Shown: one piece after another, positions 44,947-56,383 of the stretch | Position numbering within the stretch: position 1 is the first letter of the stretch | Layout: each line of letters starts with the position of its first letter | Source: JAIEPX01 sp963725255 | Lineage (GTDB): Bacteria; Pseudomonadota; Gammaproteobacteria; JAIEPX01 | Direction: 5' to 3' | DNA length: 64,000 bases | Assembly: GCA_963725255.1 (NCBI GenBank) | Contig: CAVRXV010000017.1 | Coordinates: 186,001 to 250,000 of the forward strand | Position numbers and translations under genes: made by a program | The notes under the pieces: model-generated | What the model saw: only the letters and a program-made list of their open reading frames with translations | Databases searched by the model: none | What the model was told of the DNA's origin: nothing

Positions 44947-46356
44947 TTAATTATTAGAATCCCACCCACCACCAAGCGATTTGATTAATCCTACAGCAGC
45001 AACCATAAGCCGACCCTGAATATCCGCGGCATTTTTTTCTGCGGTGAATAAGATAGTCTCTGCAATAATTACGTCAGATAATGCTGCAGTACCTGATTTA
45101 TATTCATTCATCACTATTTTTAATGCTGCTTTTGCACTTGCTACTGCGCGATTTTCCACACTTAATTCAGTCTGTAGAATACGCAGGCTTGAAAGATTAT
45201 CTTCTACATTTTGAAAGGCCGCTAGGACGATTTGGCGATAGTTAGCCACTGTCGCATCGTAATTGGCTCTTGCTGCTTCTGTTATAGCAAATTTTAATCC
45301 GCCATCAAACACAGTCTGAACCAGTTGCGATCCAAGCGCCCAAGCTATCGTGGGTGCTGAAAATAAAGGACCTAATCCTGGGCCTTGCGTACTGCCGGCT
45401 GCAGTTAAAGTGAGAACAGGAAAATACGCTGCGATTGCAGCGCCTACTTGCGCATTGGCAGCAGCCATTTGGCGTTCAGCTTGGGCTATATCTGGGCGAC
45501 GTTCGAGTAATGCTGAAGGAACTTGTACTGGAATTGTGGGTGGCAATGAGTTGAGGGGATCACGAGCTAATTTGAAACACGACGCAGGTATACCTATTAA
45601 TACTGCAATAGCATGCTCATAAATCGCACGATTAACACCATTATCAATTGCAGCAGCTTGTGCGGCTTCTACTAAACTTTGAGACTGAACAATATCTGCA
45701 CGAGAAACCACACCAGAAGCATAACGATTTTCGGTTAATTTTAAGGCTTTCTGATAGGCACGAACATTATCTTCTAAAATATTTTGGTCTAAATCTAAAT
45801 TGCGAAGTTGATAATATAATTGAGCTAGTGTTGCTTGTATTGATAGTCGTGTTAAGGCAAGTTGTGCTTTGCTTGCTTGTGCGGTGTCAGCACTTGCTTC
45901 TACAGTTCGTCTCACGCTTCCCCAAAGATCAGGCTCCCACGAGGCATTCAAGTTAATGGAATAATTGGTGACTATATTGGATGTTGGCCCGGTTGCTGTC
46001 CCACTCCCCGCGGATACTTGTTTTTGGCGGGTCTCCATTCCTGAGGCTGTAATGATAGGGAAATAACTCGCTCTAGCTTCTTTGACTAAAGCCAATGCCT
46101 GACGATATTGTGCTTCTGCAACAGCAATGCTTTGGTTGGCACAATTGAGACGTTGTTCAAGACTATTTAATTTGCGATCGTTAAAAACTTTCCACCATTC
46201 TCCGCGATCACAATAATCTTTTGGTTTGGCAATTTTCCAATTTTTAGATGCTTCTTTATATTTTACAGGAACAGCAACTTTTGGACGTACATAGTCAGGC
46301 CCCACTGAACAGGCTGTGAGCATAAGTACAGAACAAAATGACAGTAAATATTTCAT
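44947..46356 (-). CDS. RND efflux outer-membrane factor (NodT/OprM family lipoprotein)
   Basis: 469 residues. Lipoprotein signal MKYLLSFCSVLMLTACSVGPDYVRP with the acylated Cys at about 16, then the two repeated TolC-like halves with long helices (QALALVKEARASYFPIITASG; GAAIAAYFPVLTLTAAGS). It forms the outer-membrane channel of the tripartite pump encoded upstream. It overlaps the broken mdtC-like gene by 4 nt, the last cistron of the mdtA-mdtB-mdtC-type operon. Confidence 0.93.
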   Translation of the reverse strand: MKYLLSFCSVLMLTACSVGPDYVRPKVAVPVKYKEASKNWKIAKPKDYCDRGEWWKVFNDRKLNSLEQRLNCANQSIAVAEAQYRQALALVKEARASYFPIITASGMETRQKQVSAGSGTATGPTSNIVTNYSINLNASWEPDLWGSVRRTVEASADTAQASKAQLALTRLSIQATLAQLYYQLRNLDLDQNILEDNVRAYQKALKLTENRYASGVVSRADIVQSQSLVEAAQAAAIDNGVNRAIYEHAIAVLIGIPASCFKLARDPLNSLPPTIPVQVPSALLERRPDIAQAERQMAAANAQVGAAIAAYFPVLTLTAAGSTQGPGLGPLFSAPTIAWALGSQLVQTVFDGGLKFAITEAARANYDATVANYRQIVLAAFQNVEDNLSSLRILQTELSVENRAVASAKAALKIVMNEYKSGTAALSDVIIAETILFTAEKNAADIQGRLMVAAVGLIKSLGGGWDSNN

Positions 46357-49300
46357 AGTTGTTGTCTCGCTGTTGTGTGTATAACAACTCGTTTAAACCG
46401 CTCAGACCAGTGTTCAAACGCCAAATAAATAACCGGTGTAGTGTATAAGGTCAACATCTGACTGACAATTAAACCGCCTACAATCGCAATTCCCAAAGGT
46501 TGCCTCAATTCTGAGCCTACTCCAAATCCAATCACAAGAGGAAATGCTCCTAAAAATGCTGCCATCGTTGTCATCATAATTGGACGAAATCGTAATAATG
46601 CTGCTTGATAAATAGCATCATGTGATGATTTATTTTCTTCACGCTCTGCTTGAAGCGCGAAATCAATCATCATAATCGCATTTTTTTTCACAATCCCAAT
46701 GAGCAAAATAATGCCTATTAATGCGATAATACTCAAATCAGTTCTCGACATTAATAGTGCCAATAACGCACCGACTCCTGCAGAAGGTAATGTCGATAAA
46801 ATCGTAATAGGATGAATTAAACTCTCATAGAGCATACCCAGTACAATATAAACCGCAAGAAGTGCCGCTAAAATAAGTATCGGTTCAGAAGCGAGCGAAT
46901 CTTGAAATGCTTGTGCAGTCCCTCTAAAGGTTGCCGTGAGGATCATGGGCAAATGCATTTTATCAACAGTACTGACTCACTCGATTAATCGCATCACCTA
47001 ATGCGATATTGGGCAACAAATTAAATGATAAAGTGGCAGAAGGCGATTGACCTTGATGATTCACCGAGAGTAGTGTCGATGTGGGTGTGAAACTTGCGAT
47101 TGCTGATAATGGCACAGGATTTCCTGTTGAAGAATTCACATAAATATCATTCAACGTTTCTGGGCGTTGCCAATATTTTGGTTCTACTTCCATAACTACA
47201 TGGTATTGATTCATTGCCGTATACAATGTAGACACCAGAGATTGGCCAAATGCCGAATATAAAGTGTTATCAATTTCTTTCAAACTGATTCCAAAGCGTG
47301 ATGCCGTATCACGATCCACGTGCACAAATTCTTGTAAGCCATGACTCAGTTGGTCACTATTAACATCAGCAATTCCTTGTACATCAGCTAGTTGTTTCAT
47401 GATTTTTGGCGCCCAATGATTCAACTGATTCAGATCATCCGCTGTAATAGTATATTGAAATTGAGCATTACCCTGTCGGCCGCCAATCAGTAAATCTTGC
47501 GCCGTTTGCATATAAAGATTTGCTCCGGTAACTACAGAGAGCTTATTACGCAATCGAGCAATGACTTCATCAGAAGTTAATTTTCGAGCCGGGGCAATTT
47601 CAGCGAGATAAACATCGAACCTGAGTTTGTTGTGTTACTACCACCAATAAATCCAAGCACATTTTCCACGTCAGGGTCTTCATGAATTATATTTACAAAC
47701 GACGTCAATTTTTGTTTCATAGCCTGAAATGAAATATCTTGCTGAGCTTGTATTGATGCAGTAATTCTTCCAGTATCTTGTTGCGGAAAAAATCCCTTGG
47801 GAATAATAATAAAAAGAATAATATTGAGAATGATAGTCGCGAGAGTTAATAACAGAATTATGTGCGAATGTGCCAGTGACCAACTTAAACTTTTTTCATA
47901 ACCGAGATAGATGTGTTCACCAAATGCGTGCAACGGATTTTTTTCTTCTTTTTGTGCGATGTCGCCTTTAAGAAAAATGGCACACATCATGGGCGTTACT
48001 GTTAAAGATACTACTAATGAAACCAGAATAGCTATAGATAATGTCACAGCAAACTCATGAAATAATCGACCCACTACTCCCCCCATTAATAAAATGGGTG
48101 TGAAAACTGCGATTAATGAGAGACTCATTGATAATACGGTAAAACTAACTTCTTGCGCTCCTTTAAAAGCAGCTTCTAAAGGTTTAATGCCATTTTCAAT
48201 GTGACGAGTAATATTTTCTAAAACAACAACAGCGTCATCAATAACAAATCCTGTCGAAATTGTCAGCGCCATCAATGATAAATTATCCAAACTGTAGCCC
48301 AACAAATACATCACACCAAAACTACCCAACAAAGATAGCAAAACTGCAACTCCTGGAATAATCATCGCACGCAAGCTATTCAGAAATAGAAATACCACAA
48401 AAATGACTAAACTCAGTGCAATAAGTAATGTTAACTCAACGTCATGTAATGATGCGCGTATTGTTGTGGTCCTATCCATTACAGTATTGAGTTCAATTGC
48501 GCCAGGTAGAGTATCTTTAAGAATAGGAATCATGGCTTTAACTTTGTTTACTGCCTCAACAACATTAGCACCAGGTTGTTTATAAACGACTAAAAATACC
48601 GCGGGTATTCCATTAGCTAATCCGGCATTACGGACATCTTGTTCTGCATCAATGACATAGCCCAAATCAGAAAGACGTACAGCTTGATTATTGCGATATG
48701 CAACGATTAATGGTTGATATTGGATAGCTTTAAACATTTGGTCGTTGGTCACAATTTCCGATGTGCTGACGGTATTAGAAAATTGACCCTTTGGACGGTT
48801 TTGATTCGCTGCAGCAATGACAGTTCTGACATCATTCAATCCGATAGCATATTTATTTAATGCGGTAGGATTTAATTCAATTCGCACAGCAGGTAATGAA
48901 CCACCACCAACATTCACTTGTCCAACTCCATCTACTTGTGATAATTGTTGTTGTAAAATTGTCGACGCTAAATCATACATTTGTGGTCTAGAATAGGTTT
49001 TAGAAGTTAGTGCTAAAATGATAATCGGCGCATCTGATGGATTCACTTTTCTGTAAGTAGGATGACTGGGTAAATTAGAAGGCAATTGACTTTGTGCAGC
49101 ATTAATTGCTGCCTGCACATCACGAGCTGCACCGTCAATATCACGTGATAAATCAAATTGAACGGTGACTCGACTAGACCCCAAATTACTACTCGAAGTC
49201 ATTTCGGTAATTCCAGCAATTCTTCCTATTTGACGTTCCAATGGAGTTGCAACGGATGTTGCCATGATTTCAGGACTTGCGCCTGGCAGTGATGCTTGCA

Positions 49301-49439
49301 CTGTAATGGTGGGATACTCCACTTGCGGCAATGATGAGACGGGTAATAAATTAAATGCCACAGCACCAGCAACTGCTATTCCTAATGCCAATAAAGATGT
49401 ACCGATAGGTCGCCTAATAAATGCTGCTGAAATATTCAT
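46353..49439 (-). pseudogene. mdtC: Second RND pump subunit (MdtC-like), broken by two frameshifts
   Basis: Three consecutive pieces together make one RND transporter of ~1,030 residues. Piece 1 (49439-47577) begins MNISAAFIRRPIGTSLLALG and fails after GSMFISLK. At about 47607 one A seems missing; restoring it would continue IAPARKLTSDEVIARLRNK. Piece 2 (47553-46963) fails after AINRVS, where a 4-base insertion (CAGT near 46978) disrupts STVDKMHLPM. Piece 3 (46958-46353) is the C-terminal membrane half. All regions expected of an RND pump are otherwise present, including TM4 STGFVIDDAVVVLENI. The lesions suggest recent inactivation or assembly error. Confidence 0.88.
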
Positions 49440-52400
49440 TATAATGCCTCTGTGGGCGCTTGTGGTCCTGCTGAACGAAGTCGAAATTGAATTATGGCAC
49501 GCTGCATTTTATCAAAAGCGAGATAAATCACGGGGGTTGTATAGAGTGTTAATATTTGGCTCACTGCTAATCCTCCGATAATCGCAATACCCAATGGATG
49601 CCGAAGTTCTGCGCCCATTCCAGAACTTAAAGCAAGCGGTACCGCACCCAGCATTGATGCCATGGTTGTCATTAATATTGGTCTAAAGCGCAGTAAACAA
49701 GCTTGATAAATCGCATCGATTGGTGCCTTTCCATATTGTCGTTCCTGTTCTAATGCAAAATCGATCATCAAGATTGCATTTTTCATCACAATACCAATTA
49801 GCAAAATTACTCCGATTAACGCAATGACACTTAAATCATTTCGAGTGATCATAAGTGATAATAGAGCACCTACACACGCTGAAGGCAACGTTGATAAAAT
49901 AGTAATAGGATGAATATAACTTTCGTATAAAACTCCCAACACGATATAAACTACCAATATAGCAGCCAACAATAACCAACCTTCATTAGCTAAAGATTTT
50001 TGAAAACTTTTTGCAGAACCTTCAAAACTCGTTAGGACATGAAGTGGCATACCTATAGAATCTTTTGCCGTATTAATAGCTTTGACGGCGTCACCTAATG
50101 CTGCGCCTTTAGCTAAATTAAACGATATTGTAGCTACAGGAAATTGATTTTGACGATTGATGGAGAGTGGACCAACACTTTGGGAAACTTTTGTAAATGT
50201 ATTCAGTGGCACAGCACCACCAGAACTCGAATTAATATAGATATTTGATAGATCAAGCGCGTTTTGTTGTAGTATGGGCAATACTTCCAACACAACATGA
50301 TATTGATTGCGTTGTGTAAAGAGTGTCGTTATTTGTCGCTGACCATAAGCATCATATAAAATATTATCAATTAATTGTGTTGAAATTCCCAAGCGAGAAG
50401 CAGTATCGCGATCAAGAGCTATATTAGTATGTAATCCAAAATTTTGTTGATCACTTGTAACGTCTTGTAATTCAGGGATAGTACGCATTTTTGCAAGCAA
50501 CAAATCTGTCCATTTTGTAACTTCTGCTGTATCAGGTGAGCCAACACTATATTGATATTGATTTCGACTAACACGATCATCAATTGTAATATCTTGTAAT
50601 GGTTGCATATACAATGTAATACCAGGAATTTGTGCTAACTTGGGCTGCAGACGCCGAATCACATCGGATGCACTGGCATCTCGTTGTGCAATAGGTTTCA
50701 GCGTAATTTGAATTCGACCACTATTGAGTGTGGTATTTATTCCATCAATACCTATAAATGAGGTCAAATTTTCAACGGCAGGATCTGCTAATATTTTCTT
50801 CACTAATGATTGCTGATGCTCTGACATTGAAACAAATGAAGATGACTGCGTCGCTTCAGAAATTCCCTGAATGACTCCCGTATCTTGAATTGGAAAAAAA
50901 CCTTTAGGTATAAAATAAAATAATAACCCTGTAAGTGCTAATGTAGCGATTGCCACTTTTAAAGTTGATGACTGACGATCTAATACCCATCGTAGTGATG
51001 TTCCGTAACGTTGTATAATAGAATCCTGAACATCAGCCGCTTTTTTCTCAAATTGACTTAATTCGCTTCGTTGACGATGGCGAAGCATTCGCGCACATAA
51101 CATTGGTGTAAGTGTTAATGACACAAAAGCGGAAATTAAAATAGTCACGGAGAGAGTAACAGCAAATTCTCTAAATAGACGACCGATAATATCTCCCATA
51201 AAAAGTAATGGAATTAATACGGCAATTAATGACACTGTAAGTGACATAATTGTAAAACCAATTTGCTTAGCTCCTTTTAATGCAGCTTCTAAAGGTGGAT
51301 CGCCATTTTCAACATAGCGAGAAATATTTTCAATCATCACAATAGCATCATCAACGACAAAACCAGTAGCAATTGTCAGCGCCATTAATGTTAAATTATT
51401 CAGACTAAATCCTAATTGATACATAGCTGCGAAAGTACCAACAAGAGAAAGTGGTACTGCCACACTGGGAATTATTGTTGCCGATAAAGTACGTAAAAAA
51501 AGAAAAATGACCATGACCACTAAAGCCACGGATAACATTAAATCAAATTCAACTTCTTTAACAGAAGCTCGTATGGTACTCGTACGATCTGTTAATATTT
51601 TAAATTGAATAGCAGCAGGTAATGTGGCACGTAAATGTGGCAACAATGAATTAATACGATTAACTACGTCAATCACATTAGCACCTGGCTGACGTTGAAC
51701 ATTCATTATCACCGCAGGCTCATTGTTCATCCAAGCAGCTAAATAAGCATTTTCTGCACCATCAATTACTGTGGCAACATCGCTAAGACGAATAGGTGAA
51801 CCATTTTTGAAAGCGATAATTATGGGACGATACTCATCACTGGATAATAATTGATCATTAGAATTAATTACGGAGTTTTGACGTGGCCCATCAAAGCTGC
51901 CTTTTGCTGCGTTAACGTTTGCTGCAGAAATAGAATTACGCACATCTTCTAAGGTCAATCCATACGATGATAAAGCAGTAGGATTGATTTGAATGCGCAC
52001 GGCAGGTCTTTGACCTCCACTAATACTCACCAAACCTACACCCGTTAATTGAGAAATTTTTTGAGAGATGCGCGTTTCAACAAAATCTTCAACTTGCGGC
52101 AAGGGGAATGTTTTTGATGTCAATGACATTGTAATCACAGGTGCATCTGCAGGATTAACTTTGCTGTAAAGCGGAGGATTAGGCAAATCAACCGGCAAAA
52201 AACTTGACGCGGCGTTTATAGCAGCCTGCACTTCTTGCTCGGCCACATCTAAACTCATTTCCAAACTAAATTGCAAAATAATGACGGAAGACGTGCTGGA
52301 ACTTGTGGAGGTCATTTGATTCAATCCAGGCATTTGTCCAAATTGTCTTTCTAATGGTGCCGTGACTGAAGAGGCCATTACGTCAGGACTTGCTCCAGGA

Positions 52401-52552
52401 TAAAAAGTAACCACTTGTATCGTGGGATAATCCACTTGAGGCAATGAGGCAACTGGCAACAATCGATAGGCCACAATACCAAGCAATAATATTGCGATCA
52501 TTAATAATGACGTCGCGATAGGTCGAAGAATAAATTGCCGAGAAGGGTTCAT
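49439..52552 (-). CDS. mdtB: RND multidrug efflux transporter (MdtB-like)
   Basis: 1,037 residues, uninterrupted. N-terminal MNPSRQFILRPIATSLLMIAI, porter-domain motifs (QMPGLNQMTSTSSST, GVGLVSISGGQRPAVRI) and TM4 with the proton-relay acids (ATGFVVDDAIVMIENISRYVE). The C-terminal half closes with GVILLIGIVMKNAILMIDFALEQER. In E. coli MdtB pairs with MdtC in a B2C trimer; here the MdtC-like partner is damaged, so this subunit may act alone. It overlaps mdtA by 4 nt and the broken mdtC by 1 nt. Confidence 0.95.
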   Translation of the reverse strand: MNPSRQFILRPIATSLLMIAILLLGIVAYRLLPVASLPQVDYPTIQVVTFYPGASPDVMASSVTAPLERQFGQMPGLNQMTSTSSSTSSVIILQFSLEMSLDVAEQEVQAAINAASSFLPVDLPNPPLYSKVNPADAPVITMSLTSKTFPLPQVEDFVETRISQKISQLTGVGLVSISGGQRPAVRIQINPTALSSYGLTLEDVRNSISAANVNAAKGSFDGPRQNSVINSNDQLLSSDEYRPIIIAFKNGSPIRLSDVATVIDGAENAYLAAWMNNEPAVIMNVQRQPGANVIDVVNRINSLLPHLRATLPAAIQFKILTDRTSTIRASVKEVEFDLMLSVALVVMVIFLFLRTLSATIIPSVAVPLSLVGTFAAMYQLGFSLNNLTLMALTIATGFVVDDAIVMIENISRYVENGDPPLEAALKGAKQIGFTIMSLTVSLIAVLIPLLFMGDIIGRLFREFAVTLSVTILISAFVSLTLTPMLCARMLRHRQRSELSQFEKKAADVQDSIIQRYGTSLRWVLDRQSSTLKVAIATLALTGLLFYFIPKGFFPIQDTGVIQGISEATQSSSFVSMSEHQQSLVKKILADPAVENLTSFIGIDGINTTLNSGRIQITLKPIAQRDASASDVIRRLQPKLAQIPGITLYMQPLQDITIDDRVSRNQYQYSVGSPDTAEVTKWTDLLLAKMRTIPELQDVTSDQQNFGLHTNIALDRDTASRLGISTQLIDNILYDAYGQRQITTLFTQRNQYHVVLEVLPILQQNALDLSNIYINSSSGGAVPLNTFTKVSQSVGPLSINRQNQFPVATISFNLAKGAALGDAVKAINTAKDSIGMPLHVLTSFEGSAKSFQKSLANEGWLLLAAILVVYIVLGVLYESYIHPITILSTLPSACVGALLSLMITRNDLSVIALIGVILLIGIVMKNAILMIDFALEQERQYGKAPIDAIYQACLLRFRPILMTTMASMLGAVPLALSSGMGAELRHPLGIAIIGGLAVSQILTLYTTPVIYLAFDKMQRAIIQFRLRSAGPQAPTEAL

Positions 52553-53745
52553 TGAGTTGCACCACGAGTTTGAACTCGTTTAGCTGGAGGATTTGCAGTA
52601 GCAACTTTAACTACCGCACCATCTGTCAATTTATCAGCACCTTCTACTACAACTGACTGCCCTGAAAATAATCCTTTTTTTATGACAGTATTGTCTGTTA
52701 TGGCTGGGCCCACAACAACGGGTGTCACTTTAACTTTTGATTGCGCGGTAGCCAGATAAACATAAGTACCCTGACTTCCTTGTTGAATTGCAGCAGTTGG
52801 CACTACAGTCGCATTTTCTAATGTATCGACCAATAATCTGATATTCACAAATTGATTCGGAAATAGAAGATTATTTTCATTTTGAAACTGCGCTTTGAGT
52901 TTTACTGTGCCTGTGGTCGGATCAATTTGATTATCGACTGTGAGTAAAGTACCGACAGCAAGTAATTTATCTTGTGCACGATCATAGGCTTTTGCTTCTA
53001 ATGTTTTGCCGGCAATTACGTGCTCCATCACTTGTGGGACATTGTCTTCAGGTATTGAAAACACCACCGTGATTGGATTAATTGTGTTGATGACGACTAT
53101 TCCAGTAGTATCAGAAGTTTGGACATAATTTCCTTGATCCACTAGACGTAAGCCAACCCTACCTGATACAGGTGCTGTAATTTTACAATAGAGGAGATTG
53201 AGCTTTGTGCTATCAATTTGACCCTGATCAAATTTGACCGTACCTTCTAGTTGGTGCACTAAAGAAGTTTGAGTGTCTAATACTTGTTTCGAAACCGAAT
53301 CCTGCTTCCATAAAGTTTTATACCGCTTGACATCTATTTTGGCATTAGCAAGCAATGCCTTATCACGCTCTAATTGCCCAATGAACTGAGTCAGTTGAGC
53401 TTCATAAGGACGTGGATCAATTTGAGCCAATAAATCACCCGCTTTGACCATCTGGCCTTCTTTGTACAATACCTGCAACAATTGGCCATTAATCTGTGTT
53501 CTTACGGTGATAGTATCCTTTGAAACAACCGAACCAAGACCCGATAAAGTTATGGGAACATTTGTGGTTTTTGCCTCTGCTAAAACAACCGGTAACGCGG
53601 TCTTTTTAACGTGGTGGGTAGGAGTGTGGAGAAACAAGTAAAGCAATAAGAATGCAGCTATCACGATAATGATAATCAACCATAATCGATTACGACGATG
53701 GGGCCGCGATTTACTCTTTACTCTCATTGAGTTCCTTTTCCACAA
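52549..53745 (-). CDS. mdtA: RND periplasmic adaptor (MdtA-like membrane fusion protein)
   Basis: 398 residues. Basic N-terminus then a membrane anchor (RLWLIIIIVIAAFLLLYLFL). The lipoyl half-motifs (VRTQINGQLLQVLYKEGQMVKAGDLLAQIDPRPYEAQL) flank a helical hairpin, followed by a beta-barrel (KLKAQFQNENNLLFPNQFVNIRLLVDT) and a membrane-proximal domain. It links the RND pump to the outer-membrane factor. It is the first gene of the pump operon, although the MFS gene ends only 33 bp upstream and could be cotranscribed. Confidence 0.94.
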   Translation of the reverse strand: MWKRNSMRVKSKSRPHRRNRLWLIIIIVIAAFLLLYLFLHTPTHHVKKTALPVVLAEAKTTNVPITLSGLGSVVSKDTITVRTQINGQLLQVLYKEGQMVKAGDLLAQIDPRPYEAQLTQFIGQLERDKALLANAKIDVKRYKTLWKQDSVSKQVLDTQTSLVHQLEGTVKFDQGQIDSTKLNLLYCKITAPVSGRVGLRLVDQGNYVQTSDTTGIVVINTINPITVVFSIPEDNVPQVMEHVIAGKTLEAKAYDRAQDKLLAVGTLLTVDNQIDPTTGTVKLKAQFQNENNLLFPNQFVNIRLLVDTLENATVVPTAAIQQGSQGTYVYLATAQSKVKVTPVVVGPAITDNTVIKKGLFSGQSVVVEGADKLTDGAVVKVATANPPAKRVQTRGATQ

Positions 53746-53778
53746 AATCCATTTTGATGTTGAGCATTTTATCTGAAC

Positions 53779-55047
53779 TCAGCGCGTAATGCTACTTTTG
53801 GAGGACGACACCATTTGAGTGAGAGGCAGAGTCATAATAGCGAAAATAGCGATGAAGGCACTGAGGGCGACGTAAATTGCCGGACCTTGTTGCCAATCGA
53901 GAGTGCCGACGATGTAATGGGAGATCATTGGAGCTGTACCCCCAAAGATGGCCACACTGATGCTCCAGGATACTGTTATGCCGGTATAACGACGCTGTGT
54001 TGGAAATAATGTGTTGAGATAATTAAATAGAGGACCGGAACTCATTCCGTTGAAAAATGCATAAATAAGTTGTGCCAATAAGAGTAATGCTATTGAGTGA
54101 TTAGAGGTCAGTATAAAAATTAACGGAGCAGATAAAGCAGCTCCACTTAATCCAAATAATATCAAAGTGCGTCCGCAATGATATTTATCAGCCATTTTGC
54201 CAAAAATTGGAATGAGTAATGCAACACACCCTTGTCCAAAAGCAGCGATCATTAACGCATTGTGCGCTGAATATTCCAAATGAGTAATGAGGAAAGTTGA
54301 AAAATAAATATTACATACATAGACATTAATTCCTACAAAAGCCGCTATAGCCGCTGTTTGAAGCATGGCTTTTTTTCCGACTTTAAGAGATGTTTTTAAA
54401 GGTGATAGAAGTCTGTCATGTTGTTTTTTTAGAAATTCAGGACTTTCGCTAAGAGTACGTCGTAAATATATTCCAATTAAACAACTCAGCGATCCAATCC
54501 AAAACGGAATTCTCCAACTCCAATCGGGCAGGCCTTCGTATGACACTGCTGACACCATTAATGCGCCACATACCATTCCTGCTGCTGCAGCAGATCCAAT
54601 CCAACTACCTGCACTATTTTTGTGACGCTGCTCTGCATGTTCAATTAAAAAAATAGCTGCGCCATTAAATTCACCTGATACGGCTAAACCTTGTAAAATT
54701 CTACACAATAATAATAATGCCGGAGCTAAAAGACCCCACTGAGAAAAAGTTGGCAATACGCCCATGCTAAAAGTTGCCAGCCCCATCAATGCCATTGAAA
54801 AAGTCAGTGCTTGTTTACGACCGTATCGATCGCCAATATGCCCAAAAATCATTCCACCGATAGGCCGCGCGAAAAAACCGGCAGCAAATACACCGTACGT
54901 GGCGAGAAGCGCAACGCGAGGATCCACTTGAGGAAAAAATAAGGCGCTGATTTTTGCAGCCAAATATCCGTAGATGGAATATTCAGTCCACTCAAGAAAA
55001 GTCCCCAACGCACATATGAATATTGATCGAGTTTCTTTACTCAACAT
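53779..55047 (-). CDS. MFS transporter, metabolite:H+ symporter (ProP-like) family
   Basis: 422 residues and 12 predicted membrane segments. LEWTEYSIYGYLAAKISALFFP, then FFARPIGGMIFGHIGDRYGRKQAL and LLCRILQGLAVSGEFNGAAIFLIEHA are hallmarks of the MHS subfamily, which moves osmolytes, dicarboxylates and related compounds. The substrate is not readable. It lies upstream of mdtA on the same strand. Confidence 0.9.
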   Translation of the reverse strand: MLSKETRSIFICALGTFLEWTEYSIYGYLAAKISALFFPQVDPRVALLATYGVFAAGFFARPIGGMIFGHIGDRYGRKQALTFSMALMGLATFSMGVLPTFSQWGLLAPALLLLCRILQGLAVSGEFNGAAIFLIEHAEQRHKNSAGSWIGSAAAAGMVCGALMVSAVSYEGLPDWSWRIPFWIGSLSCLIGIYLRRTLSESPEFLKKQHDRLLSPLKTSLKVGKKAMLQTAAIAAFVGINVYVCNIYFSTFLITHLEYSAHNALMIAAFGQGCVALLIPIFGKMADKYHCGRTLILFGLSGAALSAPLIFILTSNHSIALLLLAQLIYAFFNGMSSGPLFNYLNTLFPTQRRYTGITVSWSISVAIFGGTAPMISHYIVGTLDWQQGPAIYVALSAFIAIFAIMTLPLTQMVSSSKSSITR

Positions 55048-55124
55048 AGGCTTCGCACTCGTTAATTAGTAAACCAGAGAATAATAATCGATTTACTATT
55101 TTTTCTCAACTGTATTCATAGCAT

Positions 55125-56339
55125 TTATTCGTAGAGCAAAATCGATTCGCGCTGTTTTACAAACTGAGCATTACCTGTTTTAAGTCTTTCTATAATTTTT
55201 TCTGCGGACTCATGCTTTTCTATGGCTTGACGTAAATTTGCAGAACCGATCATGCCATCCATACCTGAAAATCTCAATTTATTTTCAAATTGCGAATGCA
55301 ATACTTCAGAGACAGTAATAAATGTTTTCATATTATTTATTTCTTTAAGATTAGTAATCTTTATAGAGAACCCATTACACACTTGATTTTCATATTTTGC
55401 ACGATCGGGTGTCCAGCTGACTACGCGAAATTTAATCCCGGGTAATTTGAGTTTATTTAAATTTGAGACCAGAACTTTCGCCTCTTCTAAACTGATCCAC
55501 GGTGCGCCAAATTGTTTAAAAGCATCTTTATTCGTTTGACTTCTACCAACGGCTAATTGCATCGACTCAAATGGCCCAAAAATGCCGTATAAAAACGCTT
55601 GCTCAAATGTTGGTAATGCAGGAGATGGTGCATGCCATTTTAAATCAGTCTCATTAAATAATGTATTACGTTTCCAGTTTTTCAGAGGAATAACTTTTAA
55701 TTCTGCATTAACATCAAAAAAGCGATTATAATAACGAGCCAACTCTCCCATTGTTAATCCATACCGAGTCGGAATTGGATAATAACCTGCAAAATTTCCA
55801 ACATATTTTTCATCAAGTATCGCTCCAGAAACATTTTTACCGCCTAATGGATTAACTCGATCCAAAACAATGATAGGAATATTTTCCTGCTTAGCCGCCT
55901 TCATTACCAACGCTAGGGTTGTAATATAAGTATAATAGCGAAGCCCTACCGTTTCTAAATCAAACACTATCACATCGATACCAGATAATTGTTCACTTGT
56001 TGGTGATTTACGAGGCCCGTAAAGTGAGTACACAGGAATTATCTCACCTTCACTATCCGATACCTTGTCGTCTTCATTCACATTAAATCCATGTTCAGGT
56101 GTAAAAATCGCTACGACTTTTGTATGTGGAAATTTTTTTAATAACTCTACTGTTGAGCTGCCTTGACGATCGAGACTGGCATTATTAGCCACAATTGCAA
56201 TTTTTTTACTTTTAATTAAATGCACATACTCAGACGTCAACAGCCTATCGATACCTGATAAGACAGGTTGATTAGCATACGCTGATAACACCATCAGCGA
56301 TAAAAAAATTCCACTGAAACGCAATACTATTTTTTTCAT
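55125..56339 (-). CDS. NamZ-like exo-beta-N-acetylmuramidase (DUF1343), secreted
   Basis: 404 residues with a signal peptide (about 1-22, ...LSAYANQ). DUF1343 landmarks: GIDRLL near the mature start, KKIAIVANNASLDRQG, AIFTPEHGFNVNEDDKV, DVIVFDLETVGLRYYTYI, VLDRVNPLGGKNVSGA and IPTRYGLTMGELARYYN. Characterised members (NamZ) release terminal MurNAc from peptidoglycan fragments during cell-wall recycling. The adjacent upstream gene codes for a beta-lactamase-fold hydrolase, a pairing that suggests a joint envelope role. Confidence 0.87.
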   Translation of the reverse strand: MKKIVLRFSGIFLSLMVLSAYANQPVLSGIDRLLTSEYVHLIKSKKIAIVANNASLDRQGSSTVELLKKFPHTKVVAIFTPEHGFNVNEDDKVSDSEGEIIPVYSLYGPRKSPTSEQLSGIDVIVFDLETVGLRYYTYITTLALVMKAAKQENIPIIVLDRVNPLGGKNVSGAILDEKYVGNFAGYYPIPTRYGLTMGELARYYNRFFDVNAELKVIPLKNWKRNTLFNETDLKWHAPSPALPTFEQAFLYGIFGPFESMQLAVGRSQTNKDAFKQFGAPWISLEEAKVLVSNLNKLKLPGIKFRVVSWTPDRAKYENQVCNGFSIKITNLKEINNMKTFITVSEVLHSQFENKLRFSGMDGMIGSANLRQAIEKHESAEKIIERLKTGNAQFVKQRESILLYE

Positions 56340-56383
56340 TTTTTACCTCTTAAATTACTTCCCATATAGCAACCTAAAGCATA

